Assembly (NCBI GenBank): GCA_037190665.1
Contig: JBBCJT010000031.1
Location: 1-64,000 of the forward strand
Source of the DNA: JBBCJT01 sp037190665
Lineage (GTDB): Bacteria > Pseudomonadota > Alphaproteobacteria > Acetobacterales > Acetobacteraceae
Direction: 5' to 3'
DNA: 64,000 nucleotides
The translations under genes and the position numbers were made by a program. Under the pieces are notes generated by a model. That model was given only the letters and a program-made list of their open reading frames with translations, was not told the DNA's origin and ran no database searches. Within the stretch, counting starts at the first letter, position 1. Every line of letters starts with the position of its first letter. Shown here one piece after another: positions 43,917 to 52,842 of the stretch.

Positions 43917-45359
43917 GTGGCGCTGAAGGTCGGCAACGTCGCCTGGAGCGGGCTCGATGCGATGGTCAGCTCCGTGCAGGCGCTGGTCGCGGCCTTCGTC
44001 GTGGCGCGGCTTGTCGGCCCGTCGGAGGTCGGCATCGGCGCGACGGTGATCGCCACGCAGCTCATCGCCACGCAGATCCTGTCCAGCCTGTCGGACGTGC
44101 TGGTGCAGCGCGAGCGGATGGATGAGCGCATCGCGTCGTCCGCCACCTGCTGGCTCGTCCTGCTCGCGCTCGCGCTTGGCGTGGTGGTGCTGGCGGCCGG
44201 TGTGCCGATGGCCGCGCTGCTGGACGATCCGCGCGTCGTGCCGATGTCCGTCTGGACAGCGGCGAGCCTCGCGCCGCATGCCTATGCGGCGACGCTGTCG
44301 CAATGGCTGGTGCGGCACCGCGACTTCCGCAAGCTGTTCTGGCGCGGCGCGATCTGCGCCACGGCGGCGATGGTCGCCGGCATCGTGATGGCGATCGGCG
44401 GCTGGGGCGCGTGGGCGATGGTGATCCCCTCGGCGCTGATCCCGTTCCTCTCGGCGGTCGCGACCGCCATCGTCTGCCCGTGGCGCCCGTCCTGGCGGTG
44501 GCGCTGGGCGGAGGTGACGCCGCTGCTGCCCTTCGCCGTGCCGCAGATGTTCGCGGGCCTCGCCTGGGGCGTGCGCTACCGGCTGTTCTTCACCCTGCTC
44601 GCCGCGACCGCGACGCCGCAGGCGATGGGCTTCGTCCACATGGCCTTCCGCGCGGTGGACTCGGTCAGCGTGCTGCTGTTCGCCACCGTGCAGCGGCTGA
44701 TGCTGCCGCAGATGGCGCGCGTGCAGCAGGACGTGCCATCGCTGCGCGCGATGCATGACCGCTTCGTGCGCCTGGTCTCGCTGGTCGCGCTGCCCGCCTT
44801 CGCGGGGCTGGGCCTGTGCATAGGGCCGCTGTTCCGGCTGGGGCTGGGCCCGGGCTGGGAACCGGCGGTGGCGGGCGCGGTGCCGCTCGCCGTGTTCGGC
44901 GCCTACCAGGCGTGGCGGCTGCCGACGGGGACGGCCAACACGGCGCGTGGCCTGTCGCGGCCGATGATGTTGCTCGGCTTCTCCGTGCTGGGGATGACGC
45001 TGGGGCTGCAGCTTCTGTTCCGGCCGGATACGCCCTTCGAGGCGGCGATGGTCTGGGTCGTGCCGCTGCTCCTGGCGATCTGGCCGAACCAGTGGATCTC
45101 GCGCCGCGCGCTGCACGCCTCGCTGTGGGAGTTGATCCGGCCCGGCGTGCCGGCGGTGGCGGCAACGCTCGCCGCGCTCGCCGTGACGTTGGGCGTGGAG
45201 GCTCTGCTGCCGCAGGCCGGCGCGTTGGGGACGCTGCTGTTGCGCTTCTGCGTCTTCTCCATCGCCTATGCCGCGATCGTGCTGGCCGTGCTCGGCGCCG
45301 ATCTGCGCGAGGCGCTGGCCACGGCGGGCGTGACGCGCGCGCCGGTCGCGCAGGTCTGA
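43917..45359 (+). CDS. Wzx-type oligosaccharide flippase
   Basis: A 480-residue protein with about 12-14 hydrophobic helices in the polysaccharide-transporter fold: WSGLDAMVSSVQALVAAFVVARLVGPSEVGIGA at the front is the typical Wzx/RfbX opening, and LLPFAVPQMFAGLAWGVRYRL follows in the middle. It would carry the lipid-linked repeat unit across the inner membrane. The start is a GTG 15 bases beyond galE. No Wzy polymerase is seen beside it. Confidence 0.9.
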   Translation: MALKVGNVAWSGLDAMVSSVQALVAAFVVARLVGPSEVGIGATVIATQLIATQILSSLSDVLVQRERMDERIASSATCWLVLLALALGVVVLAAGVPMAALLDDPRVVPMSVWTAASLAPHAYAATLSQWLVRHRDFRKLFWRGAICATAAMVAGIVMAIGGWGAWAMVIPSALIPFLSAVATAIVCPWRPSWRWRWAEVTPLLPFAVPQMFAGLAWGVRYRLFFTLLAATATPQAMGFVHMAFRAVDSVSVLLFATVQRLMLPQMARVQQDVPSLRAMHDRFVRLVSLVALPAFAGLGLCIGPLFRLGLGPGWEPAVAGAVPLAVFGAYQAWRLPTGTANTARGLSRPMMLLGFSVLGMTLGLQLLFRPDTPFEAAMVWVVPLLLAIWPNQWISRRALHASLWELIRPGVPAVAATLAALAVTLGVEALLPQAGALGTLLLRFCVFSIAYAAIVLAVLGADLREALATAGVTRAPVAQV

Positions 45360-45365
45360 GACGCC

Positions 45366-46244
45366 ATGAACGAAGCCGCCCCCGCCATCACGCTCGCCAT
45401 CTGTTCCTTCAACGGCGCGAAACGCCTGCCCGCCTGCCTCGACGCCGTGGCCGCGCTGCGTTGCGACCGGGCGTGGGAGGTCGTGCTGGTGGACAATGCC
45501 TCCACCGATGCGACCGGCCGGATCATGCAGGATTTCGCCGCCCGCGCGCCGGTGCCGGTGCGCTACGTGCGCGAGACGCGGCGCGGGCTGGGGGCAGCGC
45601 GCGTGGCGGCACTCGCCGCCGCACGTGGTGAGATCGTCGCCTGCACCGATGACGATTGCTACGCGGAACCCGACTTCCTCGCTGCTGCGCTGAAGGCGTT
45701 CGAGGATCCGCGCATCGGCTACATCTCGGGCCGCATCCTGCTGTTCGATCCGGACGACGCGCCGGTGACGATCCAGACCGCCACACAGCCCAAGCGCTTC
45801 CCGGCCGGCGAGGCGACGGGCGTGGGCGAGATCCAGGGCGCGAGCCTCGCCTTCCGGCGCGAGGCCGCGATCGCTGCGGGCGGGTTCGATCCGATGCTGG
45901 GCGCGGGCACGCCGTTCCCGTCCGAGGATTTCGATTTCAGCCTGCGCATGTCGGGGGCCGGCTGGGACGGCGCCTATGTGCCGGAGCTGGTCGTGTATCA
46001 TCACCACGGCCGCAAGGCGGATGCGGCCGCGCATCTGTATCGCGGCTACCGCGTCGGCGCGGCTGCCGTGTACGTGAAGGCGCTGCTCGACATGCCGGGG
46101 CTGCGCCGCAAGGTGCTGGTCGCCTGGGCGAAGCAGCAGCGGTGGATGCTGCGCACCAACCCGAAGCACGCCTTCTACGAACATCTCGGCGCCGCGCAGT
46201 ACGCCTTCGCACGGCTGCGCCGGCTGTTCGCGCGGTCCGCATGA
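45366..46244 (+). CDS. Glycosyltransferase family 2
   Basis: A 292-residue GT-A enzyme: LAICSFNGAKRLPACLDAV, VDNASTDATG, CTDDDCYAEPDF with the metal-binding Asp cluster, and the acceptor-side EDFDFSLRMSGAGWDG. It probably adds a sugar to the repeat unit of the exopolysaccharide. It follows the flippase by 6 bases and overlaps the next gene by 4 bases (ATGA). Confidence 0.92.
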   Translation: MNEAAPAITLAICSFNGAKRLPACLDAVAALRCDRAWEVVLVDNASTDATGRIMQDFAARAPVPVRYVRETRRGLGAARVAALAAARGEIVACTDDDCYAEPDFLAAALKAFEDPRIGYISGRILLFDPDDAPVTIQTATQPKRFPAGEATGVGEIQGASLAFRREAAIAAGGFDPMLGAGTPFPSEDFDFSLRMSGAGWDGAYVPELVVYHHHGRKADAAAHLYRGYRVGAAAVYVKALLDMPGLRRKVLVAWAKQQRWMLRTNPKHAFYEHLGAAQYAFARLRRLFARSA

Positions 46245-47281
46245 AGGGGCTGGAACGGATGCGGCCCACGCCGCTGCCGGACGATCCGGGCGGCCTGCAT
46301 GCCTTCATCGTGCAGCGGGACGAAGGTTCGCGCCTGCCGCATCTGTTCGACTGGTACCGCGCGCGCGGCGTCACGCGGTTCTACGTGGTGGACAATCTCT
46401 CCGCTGACGGCAGCGCCGATCTGCTGCTCGCCCAGCCCGACGTGGAGCCGTTCCGCGCCCGCGGCTCCTACGCGCAGGCGCGCGCCGGGCTCGACTGGGC
46501 GGAGGCGCTGATGGACCGCTTCGCCGACGGGCGCTGGTGCGTGCATGTCGATGCCGACGAACTGCTCGTCTGGCCCGGGCCGCAGGAAGGCGGTCTGCCC
46601 GCGCTCATCGCGCGGCTGGAAGCGGAAGGGGCCGAGGCGCAGCGGGCGATGATGCTGGACATGTACCCGGACGGTCCGCTGATCGACGCGGTTTACACCC
46701 CGGGCCAGCCCTTCCTCGACGTGGCGCAATGCTTCGACGCCGCCCCTTACTGGCGCGAACCGACGCCCGGCCAGTTCCCCGACTACACGCTGCGTGGCGG
46801 CGTGCGGGCGCGCCTGTTCTATCCGGAGCTGCTGAAGCGCGGACCCGGCCGGCGCCTGCGCAGCATGCTGCGCAACCAGATGTGGAAGCTGCCGTCCCTG
46901 CGGGGCACACGCATGGAGCGTGCGTTGCGCGATCCCGTCGCACCCGACCTGACCAAGTTCCCGCTGAAGCGCTGGCGTGGGGGCATGAGGCATCACGGCG
47001 GGCCGCACCGGATGGACAGGCTGCGCCTGTCGCGTTCCACCGCCATCCTGCTGCACTTCAAGTTCTTCGCCGACAGCGCGGCGCGCGTGACCGCATCGCT
47101 CGCGACCGGCCAGCACTACCAGGGCGGGGCCGAGTACCAGCGCTATGCGGCGCTGCTGTCGCACGATCCGCGGCTGAGCTTCGCGGGCCCTGACACGGTG
47201 CGCTACGCGGGGCCCGCCGACCTGGAGCGCCGCGGCCTGATGAGCCTGTCCGACGAGGGCACGGCTGCCGATGGAGGCTGA
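46241..47281 (+). CDS. Glycosyltransferase family 2-like (PF13704 type)
   Basis: A 346-residue protein of the Glyco_tranf_2_4 kind: FIVQRDEGSRLPHLFDWYRARGVTRFYVVDNLSADGS is the nucleotide-binding half and HVDADELLVWPG holds the metal-binding Asp residues. The C-terminal part has a conserved HHGGPHRMDR and LHFKFFADSAARV. The sugar and acceptor are unknown. It is coupled to the GT2 before it (ATGA), and the pyruvyltransferase follows 4 bases later. Confidence 0.88.
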   Translation: MKGLERMRPTPLPDDPGGLHAFIVQRDEGSRLPHLFDWYRARGVTRFYVVDNLSADGSADLLLAQPDVEPFRARGSYAQARAGLDWAEALMDRFADGRWCVHVDADELLVWPGPQEGGLPALIARLEAEGAEAQRAMMLDMYPDGPLIDAVYTPGQPFLDVAQCFDAAPYWREPTPGQFPDYTLRGGVRARLFYPELLKRGPGRRLRSMLRNQMWKLPSLRGTRMERALRDPVAPDLTKFPLKRWRGGMRHHGGPHRMDRLRLSRSTAILLHFKFFADSAARVTASLATGQHYQGGAEYQRYAALLSHDPRLSFAGPDTVRYAGPADLERRGLMSLSDEGTAADGG

Positions 47282-47285
47282 ACAC

Positions 47286-48287
47286 ATGTCTGACCCGAGA
47301 CAGGAACTCGCGGACGAGCTCGCGCGGGCGCTGGACCCGATCCTGCCTGCCGGCGGGGGCAGGGCCTGTTTCATCGATGCGCCGGCCCATCCGAATGTCG
47401 GCGATCCGCTGATCTTCCTCGGCGAGCTTGCGTATCTGCGCCGCCACCGGCCCGGTTACCGGCCGTGGTTCGTGGACCGCGACTACTTCGCCGACCACAT
47501 GGAGCGGTGGATCGAACGCTCTGACGTGCTGATCATCCCCGGCGGCGGGAATTTCGGCGATCTCTGGCCGGACATCCAGGATTTCCGGGTGCGGATCATG
47601 GAGCGGTACGCGCACAAGAAGATCGTGCAGATGCCGCAGAGCGTGCATTTCTCCGACCCGGCACGGCTGGAGGAGATGCAGCGGCTGATCGAGCGGCAGC
47701 GCGACTTCACCCTGCTGGTCCGCGACGACAAGAGCCACGCTTTCGCGTCGGAGGCGTTCTCCTGCCCGGTCGTGCTTTCACCCGACATGGCCTTCGCGAA
47801 CCCGCCGCTCGCGCGCAAGGAACCCGTGCTCGACTTCATGTGCCTGCTGCGCACGGACAAGGAAGCGGCATCGGACCAGCGCGCGATCGTCGCCGTGATG
47901 GAGCGGTTGGGGGTATCGTTCGCGGTGGCGGACTGGCTGGAGGAGACGACGGCCGATCTGCGGGACCAGGACCGGCGCGCGGTCGACCGGCTCCGGCGCC
48001 GGCCCGTGCTGATGCATGTGCTGCGCACCGCATCGCTGCGGGCGCGCGAACGCTACGGGCTGGGCCGGCTCGCCTTCGGCATCGACCTGCTCAGCCGCGG
48101 ACGCAGGGTCGTGGCGGACCGGCTGCACGCGCACATCATGTGTTGCCTGCTCGGCATCCCGCACTTCGTCTTCGACTCCTTCGACGGCAAGGTGTCGGCG
48201 ATGTACCGCACCTGGACCCACCGCTTCCCGGCGGCGCGGATGGTCAATTCGCCGGCGGAACTCGAAGACATCCTCGCCGCGGCCTGA
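47286..48287 (+). CDS. Polysaccharide pyruvyl transferase
   Basis: A 333-residue enzyme that adds pyruvate ketals from phosphoenolpyruvate to sugars in an exopolysaccharide. Motifs are FIDAPAHPNVGDPLIFLGE, IIPGGGNFGDLWPDIQDFR, KKIVQMPQSVHFSDP and ADRLHAHIMCCLLGIPHFVFDS, as in PssM/ExoV-type enzymes. The ATG at 47286 is preferred to 47271 because GGAGG sits 8 bases upstream. Pyruvylation gives negative charge to the polymer. Confidence 0.94.
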   Translation: MSDPRQELADELARALDPILPAGGGRACFIDAPAHPNVGDPLIFLGELAYLRRHRPGYRPWFVDRDYFADHMERWIERSDVLIIPGGGNFGDLWPDIQDFRVRIMERYAHKKIVQMPQSVHFSDPARLEEMQRLIERQRDFTLLVRDDKSHAFASEAFSCPVVLSPDMAFANPPLARKEPVLDFMCLLRTDKEAASDQRAIVAVMERLGVSFAVADWLEETTADLRDQDRRAVDRLRRRPVLMHVLRTASLRARERYGLGRLAFGIDLLSRGRRVVADRLHAHIMCCLLGIPHFVFDSFDGKVSAMYRTWTHRFPAARMVNSPAELEDILAAA

Positions 48288-48304
48288 GCGCGCCGCGCGC
48301 CGGG

Positions 48305-49594
48305 TCAGGCCGTGGCGCGCCTGAACGCCTGATCGAGGTCGCGGATCAGGTCGTCCGGATGCTCGAGGCCGACCGAAAGGCGGATGAGACCCTCCGTCAC
48401 GCCGGTGGCGTGGCGGGCCTCCGCGGGAACGCCCGAATGCGTGGTCGATGCCGGATGGCAGATCAGCGACTCGGTCCCGCCCAGCGACACGGCAAGCTTG
48501 AAGATCTGCAGGTTGTTGATGATCCGGAAAGCGAGCGCACGGTCGTCGGCGACGACGAAGGAGAAGGTCGATCCCGGTCCGGAGCACTGCCGCGCATAGA
48601 TCGCGCGATCGCGTTCCGATTCCATGTGCTCCGGATGCAGGACCCGGCAGGGGATGTGGGGGTTCGCGGCCAGCCAGTGCGCGACCTTCCGGCCGCTCTC
48701 GGCGGCGCGCTCCATCCGCAGCGCCAGCGTCTCCATCGACCGCGACAGCATCCAGCAGGAGTGCGCATCGAGCTGGAACCCATAGGCCGAGCGCGTCTGG
48801 CGGACGGGTTTCAGCATCTCGCGGGAGCCGGTGATGCCGCCTGCCACGAGATCGGAATGGCCGCCGACATACTTGGTCAGAGAATAGACGCAGATATCGA
48901 CACCGTCATCGAGGGGCTGCTGGAACACCGGGCCGAGCATCGTGTTGTCGCAGACGATGATCGGCCGCTGTCTCGACGCGCCCGACCACCTGTCGACCAC
49001 GCTGCGCACCAGCGCGAGGTCGATCATCGCGTTGGTCGGATTCGCGGGCGTCTCCAGATAGACGATCTTGACCGGCCCCTGCTGCTTCGCCTTGTCGAGC
49101 GTTGCCATGAGGATGTCGGCATCGGTTCCGTCGGTGAACGGAACGGGCCTGATCCCCCACTGCGTGAAGACCTTGGCGAAGAGCGTCTCCGTTCCGCCGT
49201 AGAGCGGCGTGTAGTGCACCAGCGCGTGGCCCGGCCGCAGGTAGCTCAGCGCGACCGAGCTGATCGCCGCCATGCCGGATGAGGTGGCCAGCGCGCACTC
49301 GGCGTGATCGTAGAGCGCCAGTCGGTCCTCGACGATTTCGAGGTTGGGGTGGTTGAAGCGGGAGTAGACGAGCCCGCCCACGCCCGTATCCGGCGGCGCG
49401 GGCTTTCGCCCGGCCACGACATCGAAGAACTCGGCCCCCTGCTCGGCGCTCTCGAAGACGAATGTCGAGGTCAGGAACACCGGCGGCTTGACCGCCCCTT
49501 CCGACAATGCCGGGTCGTAGCCGAACGCCGTCATCTGGGTCTGCGGATGAAGCGCCTGGCCATCCAGATGCGTCCGCCGAAAGTTCTTCGCCAC
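48305..49594 (-). CDS. Trans-sulfuration PLP enzyme (methionine gamma-lyase/cystathionine gamma-synthase family)
   Basis: A 429-residue PLP enzyme. The fold-type I motif YSLTKYVGGHSDLVAGG carries Lys241; LATSSGMAAISSVALSYL, YTPLYGGTETLF and LETPANPTNAMIDL are family hallmarks. It breaks or makes a C-S bond in methionine, homocysteine or cystathionine; the exact reaction cannot be read. GTG start with GGAGG upstream. It is divergent from an Lrp-type gene across 89 bases, an arrangement typical of methionine gamma-lyase under its own regulator. It is unrelated to the flanking glycan genes. Confidence 0.92.
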   Translation of the reverse strand: MAKNFRRTHLDGQALHPQTQMTAFGYDPALSEGAVKPPVFLTSTFVFESAEQGAEFFDVVAGRKPAPPDTGVGGLVYSRFNHPNLEIVEDRLALYDHAECALATSSGMAAISSVALSYLRPGHALVHYTPLYGGTETLFAKVFTQWGIRPVPFTDGTDADILMATLDKAKQQGPVKIVYLETPANPTNAMIDLALVRSVVDRWSGASRQRPIIVCDNTMLGPVFQQPLDDGVDICVYSLTKYVGGHSDLVAGGITGSREMLKPVRQTRSAYGFQLDAHSCWMLSRSMETLALRMERAAESGRKVAHWLAANPHIPCRVLHPEHMESERDRAIYARQCSGPGSTFSFVVADDRALAFRIINNLQIFKLAVSLGGTESLICHPASTTHSGVPAEARHATGVTEGLIRLSVGLEHPDDLIRDLDQAFRRATA

Positions 49595-49683
49595 CGCTGC
49601 CTCCTCCGTTCCGGTCGTGATAGACCACCCGGCTGGCGAAATCCGACCTGTTTCCGCTATGACGGGAGAAACAGTAGCGGAAA

Positions 49684-50145
49684 ATGACCAGGATCGACGC
49701 CACCGACAGGCAAATCCTCCACGCGCTCAGCCGCGATGCGCGCCTGAGCGTCGAGCGCGTGTCCGAGCAGGTGAATCTCTCCGCCACGCCGGTGCGCCGC
49801 CGGATCCGACGCCTCGAGGAAGGAGGGGTCATCCGCCGCTATACGCTGGATGTGGACATGAAGGCCTGCGGCTACGGGCTTCAGCTCTTCGTCTTCATCA
49901 AGCTGCAGAGCCGCGACCGCGCCACGATCAGCGAGTTCGAAGCCCGCGTTCGCCGCCTGCCGGAAGTGACGAGCTGCCATCTCGTCACCGGGGCGCATGA
50001 CTACATCCTCGGGATGCGGCTGAAGGACATGGAGACCTACAACGTCTTCCTGCGCTCGACCTTGGCGGAACTCCCCGGCGTCTTCGGGATCGAGACGAGC
50101 GTGGTGATCGGTCAGGTGAAGGACGAGATCGAGCTGCCTTACTGA
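49684..50145 (+). CDS. Lrp/AsnC-family regulator, likely of the PLP lyase
   Basis: A 153-residue regulator with helix-turn-helix (IDATDRQILHALSRDARLSVERVSEQVNLSATPVRRRIRRLEE) and RAM domain (LFVFIKLQSRDRATISEFE, CHLVTGAHDYIL). It is divergent from the trans-sulfuration PLP enzyme, which it probably controls in response to a sulfur amino acid. It is distinct from the trxB-linked Lrp and has a different ligand region. Confidence 0.93.
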   Translation: MTRIDATDRQILHALSRDARLSVERVSEQVNLSATPVRRRIRRLEEGGVIRRYTLDVDMKACGYGLQLFVFIKLQSRDRATISEFEARVRRLPEVTSCHLVTGAHDYILGMRLKDMETYNVFLRSTLAELPGVFGIETSVVIGQVKDEIELPY

Positions 50146-50164
50146 CGGCGCCGGCGAACGTGCC

Positions 50165-51079
50165 CTATCCGGCCGGCGCGCGCCACGCGCCTCGCAGGTA
50201 GCCGAGCGCATAGGCTGCGCGGCAGCGTGCCGCCATCCGCGCAGTGCTGGTCTCGGGTTCGCGCAGCGCTGGCATGCGCGGCAGGTTGCGCAGCGTCATG
50301 CGCAGCGCCCGCAGCCGCGCCCGCATCCCGTGCCCGAGCCGCCGCGCCACCACGGCATCGGATGCCCCCTGCCAGTAGACGCGCGGCACCAGCCATTGCG
50401 GCGTGAGCCGCGGCGCCTGGATCGAGTGATGCACCACCGCGGCGCCGTCGTAGAACGCGCCCAGTCCCCGCGTTTCGAGGCTGCGGGTGACGAACTGCTC
50501 CTCGCCCGACAGGAGATGGTCGCCGATGCGGCCGAGCGTCTCCGGGAAGCCGCCGACGACAGCCAGCGCGTCGCTGCGGTAGGCGATGTTGGCGCCGTAG
50601 GGCTCGATGCCGGCGGGCAGGGGCGGCGCGCCGACGCGGCCCGCGCCGTCATGCTCCACGATGGTCAGAACGCCGCGCCACATGGCCGGCCACCAGTCCG
50701 GCAGCGGCGCTTCCCATGCCGGCAGGATGCGCCCGCCGAGCACGGCGATGTCGGAGGACAGGGAAGCGATGCGCGCGCACATCGCTTCCGCCCAGCCGGG
50801 ATCCGGCACCGCGTCGTCATCGAGGAAGCCGGCCCAGGCGGCGCCGGCCGCGTGTGCGCCGGCGTTGCGCGCGGCCGACAGGCCCGGCCGGTCCAGCCGC
50901 ACCAGCGTCGCGCCATGCGTGGCGGCAAGCGCCGCGATGGCGGCGGCACCGGAAGACGGCGAGGCGCTGTCCACCACCACGACCGGCACGGGCCGCGTCT
51001 GGGCCGCCAGCCCGGCGAGGCAGGCGGCGAGATAGCCGGGCCGGTTATGGGTGCAGATGATCGCGGCGAGCGGCGGCAC
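50165..51079 (-). CDS. Glycosyltransferase family 2
   Basis: A 304-residue GT-A enzyme: LAAIICTHNRPGYLAACLAGL, VDSASPSSGA, the metal-binding FLDDDAVPDPGWAEAM and EEQFVTRSLETRGLG. It probably works on the same glycan as the surrounding cluster. The GTG at 51079 has GGAGG 10 bases upstream and is preferred; a TTG at 51103 would add 8 residues. It ends 19 bases before the convergent Lrp gene. Confidence 0.88.
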   Translation of the reverse strand: MPPLAAIICTHNRPGYLAACLAGLAAQTRPVPVVVVDSASPSSGAAAIAALAATHGATLVRLDRPGLSAARNAGAHAAGAAWAGFLDDDAVPDPGWAEAMCARIASLSSDIAVLGGRILPAWEAPLPDWWPAMWRGVLTIVEHDGAGRVGAPPLPAGIEPYGANIAYRSDALAVVGGFPETLGRIGDHLLSGEEQFVTRSLETRGLGAFYDGAAVVHHSIQAPRLTPQWLVPRVYWQGASDAVVARRLGHGMRARLRALRMTLRNLPRMPALREPETSTARMAARCRAAYALGYLRGAWRAPAG

Positions 51080-51121
51080 GGGGGTTATCCCTCCGGCGGT
51101 CAAACCTTCTTGCCGCCGATG

Positions 51122-51406
51122 TCAGCGGTTGCCGAAGCTGAAGGCCGATGGCAGCGGCGGTTCGCCCGCGTCGGGCGGCGCGGCCTTGGCCTGCGCTTCC
51201 TGCAGCCGCGCTTCCACCTGGCGCAGAAGGTTGGTCATGGCGTTGACGAATTGCGGCAGTTGCGACAGCGGCATCACGAGCTGGCCGGTGGGGATCAGCT
51301 TGCCCTCCGCGCCCGCCTGACCGAGCGCCAGCCGGGCGACGCCGTGCATGACGTTGGCCTCGGCAAGCCCGTCGGCGAAGATGGTGGTCGGCACGTCGGT
51401 CATCAT
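51122..51406 (-). CDS. Small protein of the type I secretion operon
   Basis: A 94-residue acidic protein. FADGLAEANVMHGVARLALGQ, then LIPTGQLVMPLSQLPQFVNAMTNLLRQVEARL, gives two short beta strands and a helix, a pattern like DUF3467-type small proteins; that is a resemblance by eye. Its start overlaps the stop of the HlyD-type adaptor (ATGA), so it is translated with the secretion genes and probably helps or regulates export. Function unknown. Confidence 0.75.
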   Translation of the reverse strand: MMTDVPTTIFADGLAEANVMHGVARLALGQAGAEGKLIPTGQLVMPLSQLPQFVNAMTNLLRQVEARLQEAQAKAAPPDAGEPPLPSAFSFGNR

Positions 51407-52821
51407 TGCTCCTTGAAGGCGCGGGAGAAGCTCTCGCGCAAAGGCTGGATCAGATACTGTAGGAACGTGCGTTCGCCGGCGCGGATATGCACCTCCACCG
51501 GCATGCCAGGTACGAGCTGTGCCTGTGCGGGCAGGGCGGCGAGCTCGCTTTCCGAAAGCCGGATCTGCACGCGGTAGAAGCTCTGCCGCGTGCGCTCGTC
51601 GATCGTGGCGTCGGAGGCGACGAAGCTCACCGTGCCGGCGATCTCGGGGACCAGGCGCTGCTTGAAGGCGGGCAGCCGGGCCTCGGCCGGCAGGCCGATG
51701 TGGACGATGTCGATGTCGTGCGGCTGCACGTTCACCTCGGCGATCAGCCGGTCCTGCGCGGGGGTCAGGTCCATCACCGGATCGCCCGGGCGGACCACCG
51801 CGCCGATGGTGAACACGCGCAGGTTCAGCACCGTGCCGTCCTCGGGCGCGATGATGTCGCGCCGTGCGGTCACGTCGAGGGCGGCGCGCAGCTTCTCCTC
51901 GGTCTCGATCAGCCTCGCGCGGACCTCGCGCCGTTCGGCGCTGACCTCCTGCAGCCGCTGGTCCTCCACCTGCCGGATCTGCGCCTCCGCCTCGGCGATC
52001 TGCGCTTCGGCCTTGGCGACCTGCGCGGCGGTGTCGCTGCGGTTGCCGACGATCGCGGCCTCGGTGCGCTGGAGCGCGAGCAGCCGCGGCCGGCGTTCCA
52101 GGCCGAGGCGCAGCAGTTCGGCCACGCCTGCCATCTCGTCGCGGATCAGCGCGAGCTGGCGGTCCAGCGAGACGATCTGCGCCTGCCCCGACGCGATGGA
52201 TTGCCGCGCCTGCGCGATGCGGCTCTCGTAGATGCCGATCTGGCTCGCGAGATTGGCCATGCGCGCGCGGAACAGCACGTCCTGCCCGGCCATCGCCTCC
52301 GCAGCGCGCGGGTCCGCCCGCGCGGCATCGGTGAGTTCGGCCGGATAGGCGATCTCCACCGCGCGCTCGTGCTCGGCGCGAAGCCTGGCGTCCTGGGCGA
52401 GCAGCGCCATGCGCATCGATTGCAGCGACAGCGTGTTGGCGCCGGACTGCGTGTCGTCCAGCCGCATCAGCAACTGGCCCGCCGTCACCCGGTCGCCGTC
52501 GCGCACCATGATCTCGCGCACGATCCCGCCTTCGAGGTGCTGGATCGTCCGCCGCGACCCCTCCACCTTGATCAGCCCCGGCGCGATCGCCGCCTCGGCG
52601 AGCGGCGCGGTCGCGGCCCAGTAGCCGAAGCCGCCGAGAAAAAGCCCGAGGCCCAGCATGCCGATCCAGGTCGCGCCGCGCGTGGGCGGTCGCGGCCGCA
52701 CCAGTGGCGGCAGCACGGGTTCCGCCGGCCGCACGGGGCCGAGCGCGCGCCCGGGGGCGTTCGCCGGTGCCGGCGGGGGGAACCCGGCCGGCGTGTCGCG
52801 CTTGATGAGGCTCTGCGACAT
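51403..52821 (-). CDS. Type I secretion membrane fusion protein (HlyD/PrtE family)
   Basis: A 472-residue adaptor that links the inner-membrane ABC exporter to an outer-membrane channel. After a Pro-rich cytoplasmic head there is one hydrophobic helix (WIGMLGLGLFLGGFGYWAATA). It continues with the lipoyl half (VEGSRRTIQHLEGGIVREIMVRDGDRVTAGQLL), a long coiled coil and the C-terminal beta-barrel (DIVHIGLPAEARLPAFKQRL). The ATG at 52821 has AGGAG 5 bases upstream; a GTG is 6 bases before it. It is coupled to the ABC gene (21 bases apart). Confidence 0.92.
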   Translation of the reverse strand: MSQSLIKRDTPAGFPPPAPANAPGRALGPVRPAEPVLPPLVRPRPPTRGATWIGMLGLGLFLGGFGYWAATAPLAEAAIAPGLIKVEGSRRTIQHLEGGIVREIMVRDGDRVTAGQLLMRLDDTQSGANTLSLQSMRMALLAQDARLRAEHERAVEIAYPAELTDAARADPRAAEAMAGQDVLFRARMANLASQIGIYESRIAQARQSIASGQAQIVSLDRQLALIRDEMAGVAELLRLGLERRPRLLALQRTEAAIVGNRSDTAAQVAKAEAQIAEAEAQIRQVEDQRLQEVSAERREVRARLIETEEKLRAALDVTARRDIIAPEDGTVLNLRVFTIGAVVRPGDPVMDLTPAQDRLIAEVNVQPHDIDIVHIGLPAEARLPAFKQRLVPEIAGTVSFVASDATIDERTRQSFYRVQIRLSESELAALPAQAQLVPGMPVEVHIRAGERTFLQYLIQPLRESFSRAFKEQ

Positions 52822-52842
52822 GTCCACTCCTGTCCGCCCGGC

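Noticed and set aside
42870..46184. 1104-codon open frame on the minus strand
   Set aside because: It lies antisense to galE, the Wzx-type gene and a GT2. Its product is His/Arg/Gln-rich with no motif; it is a by-product of high GC at third positions.
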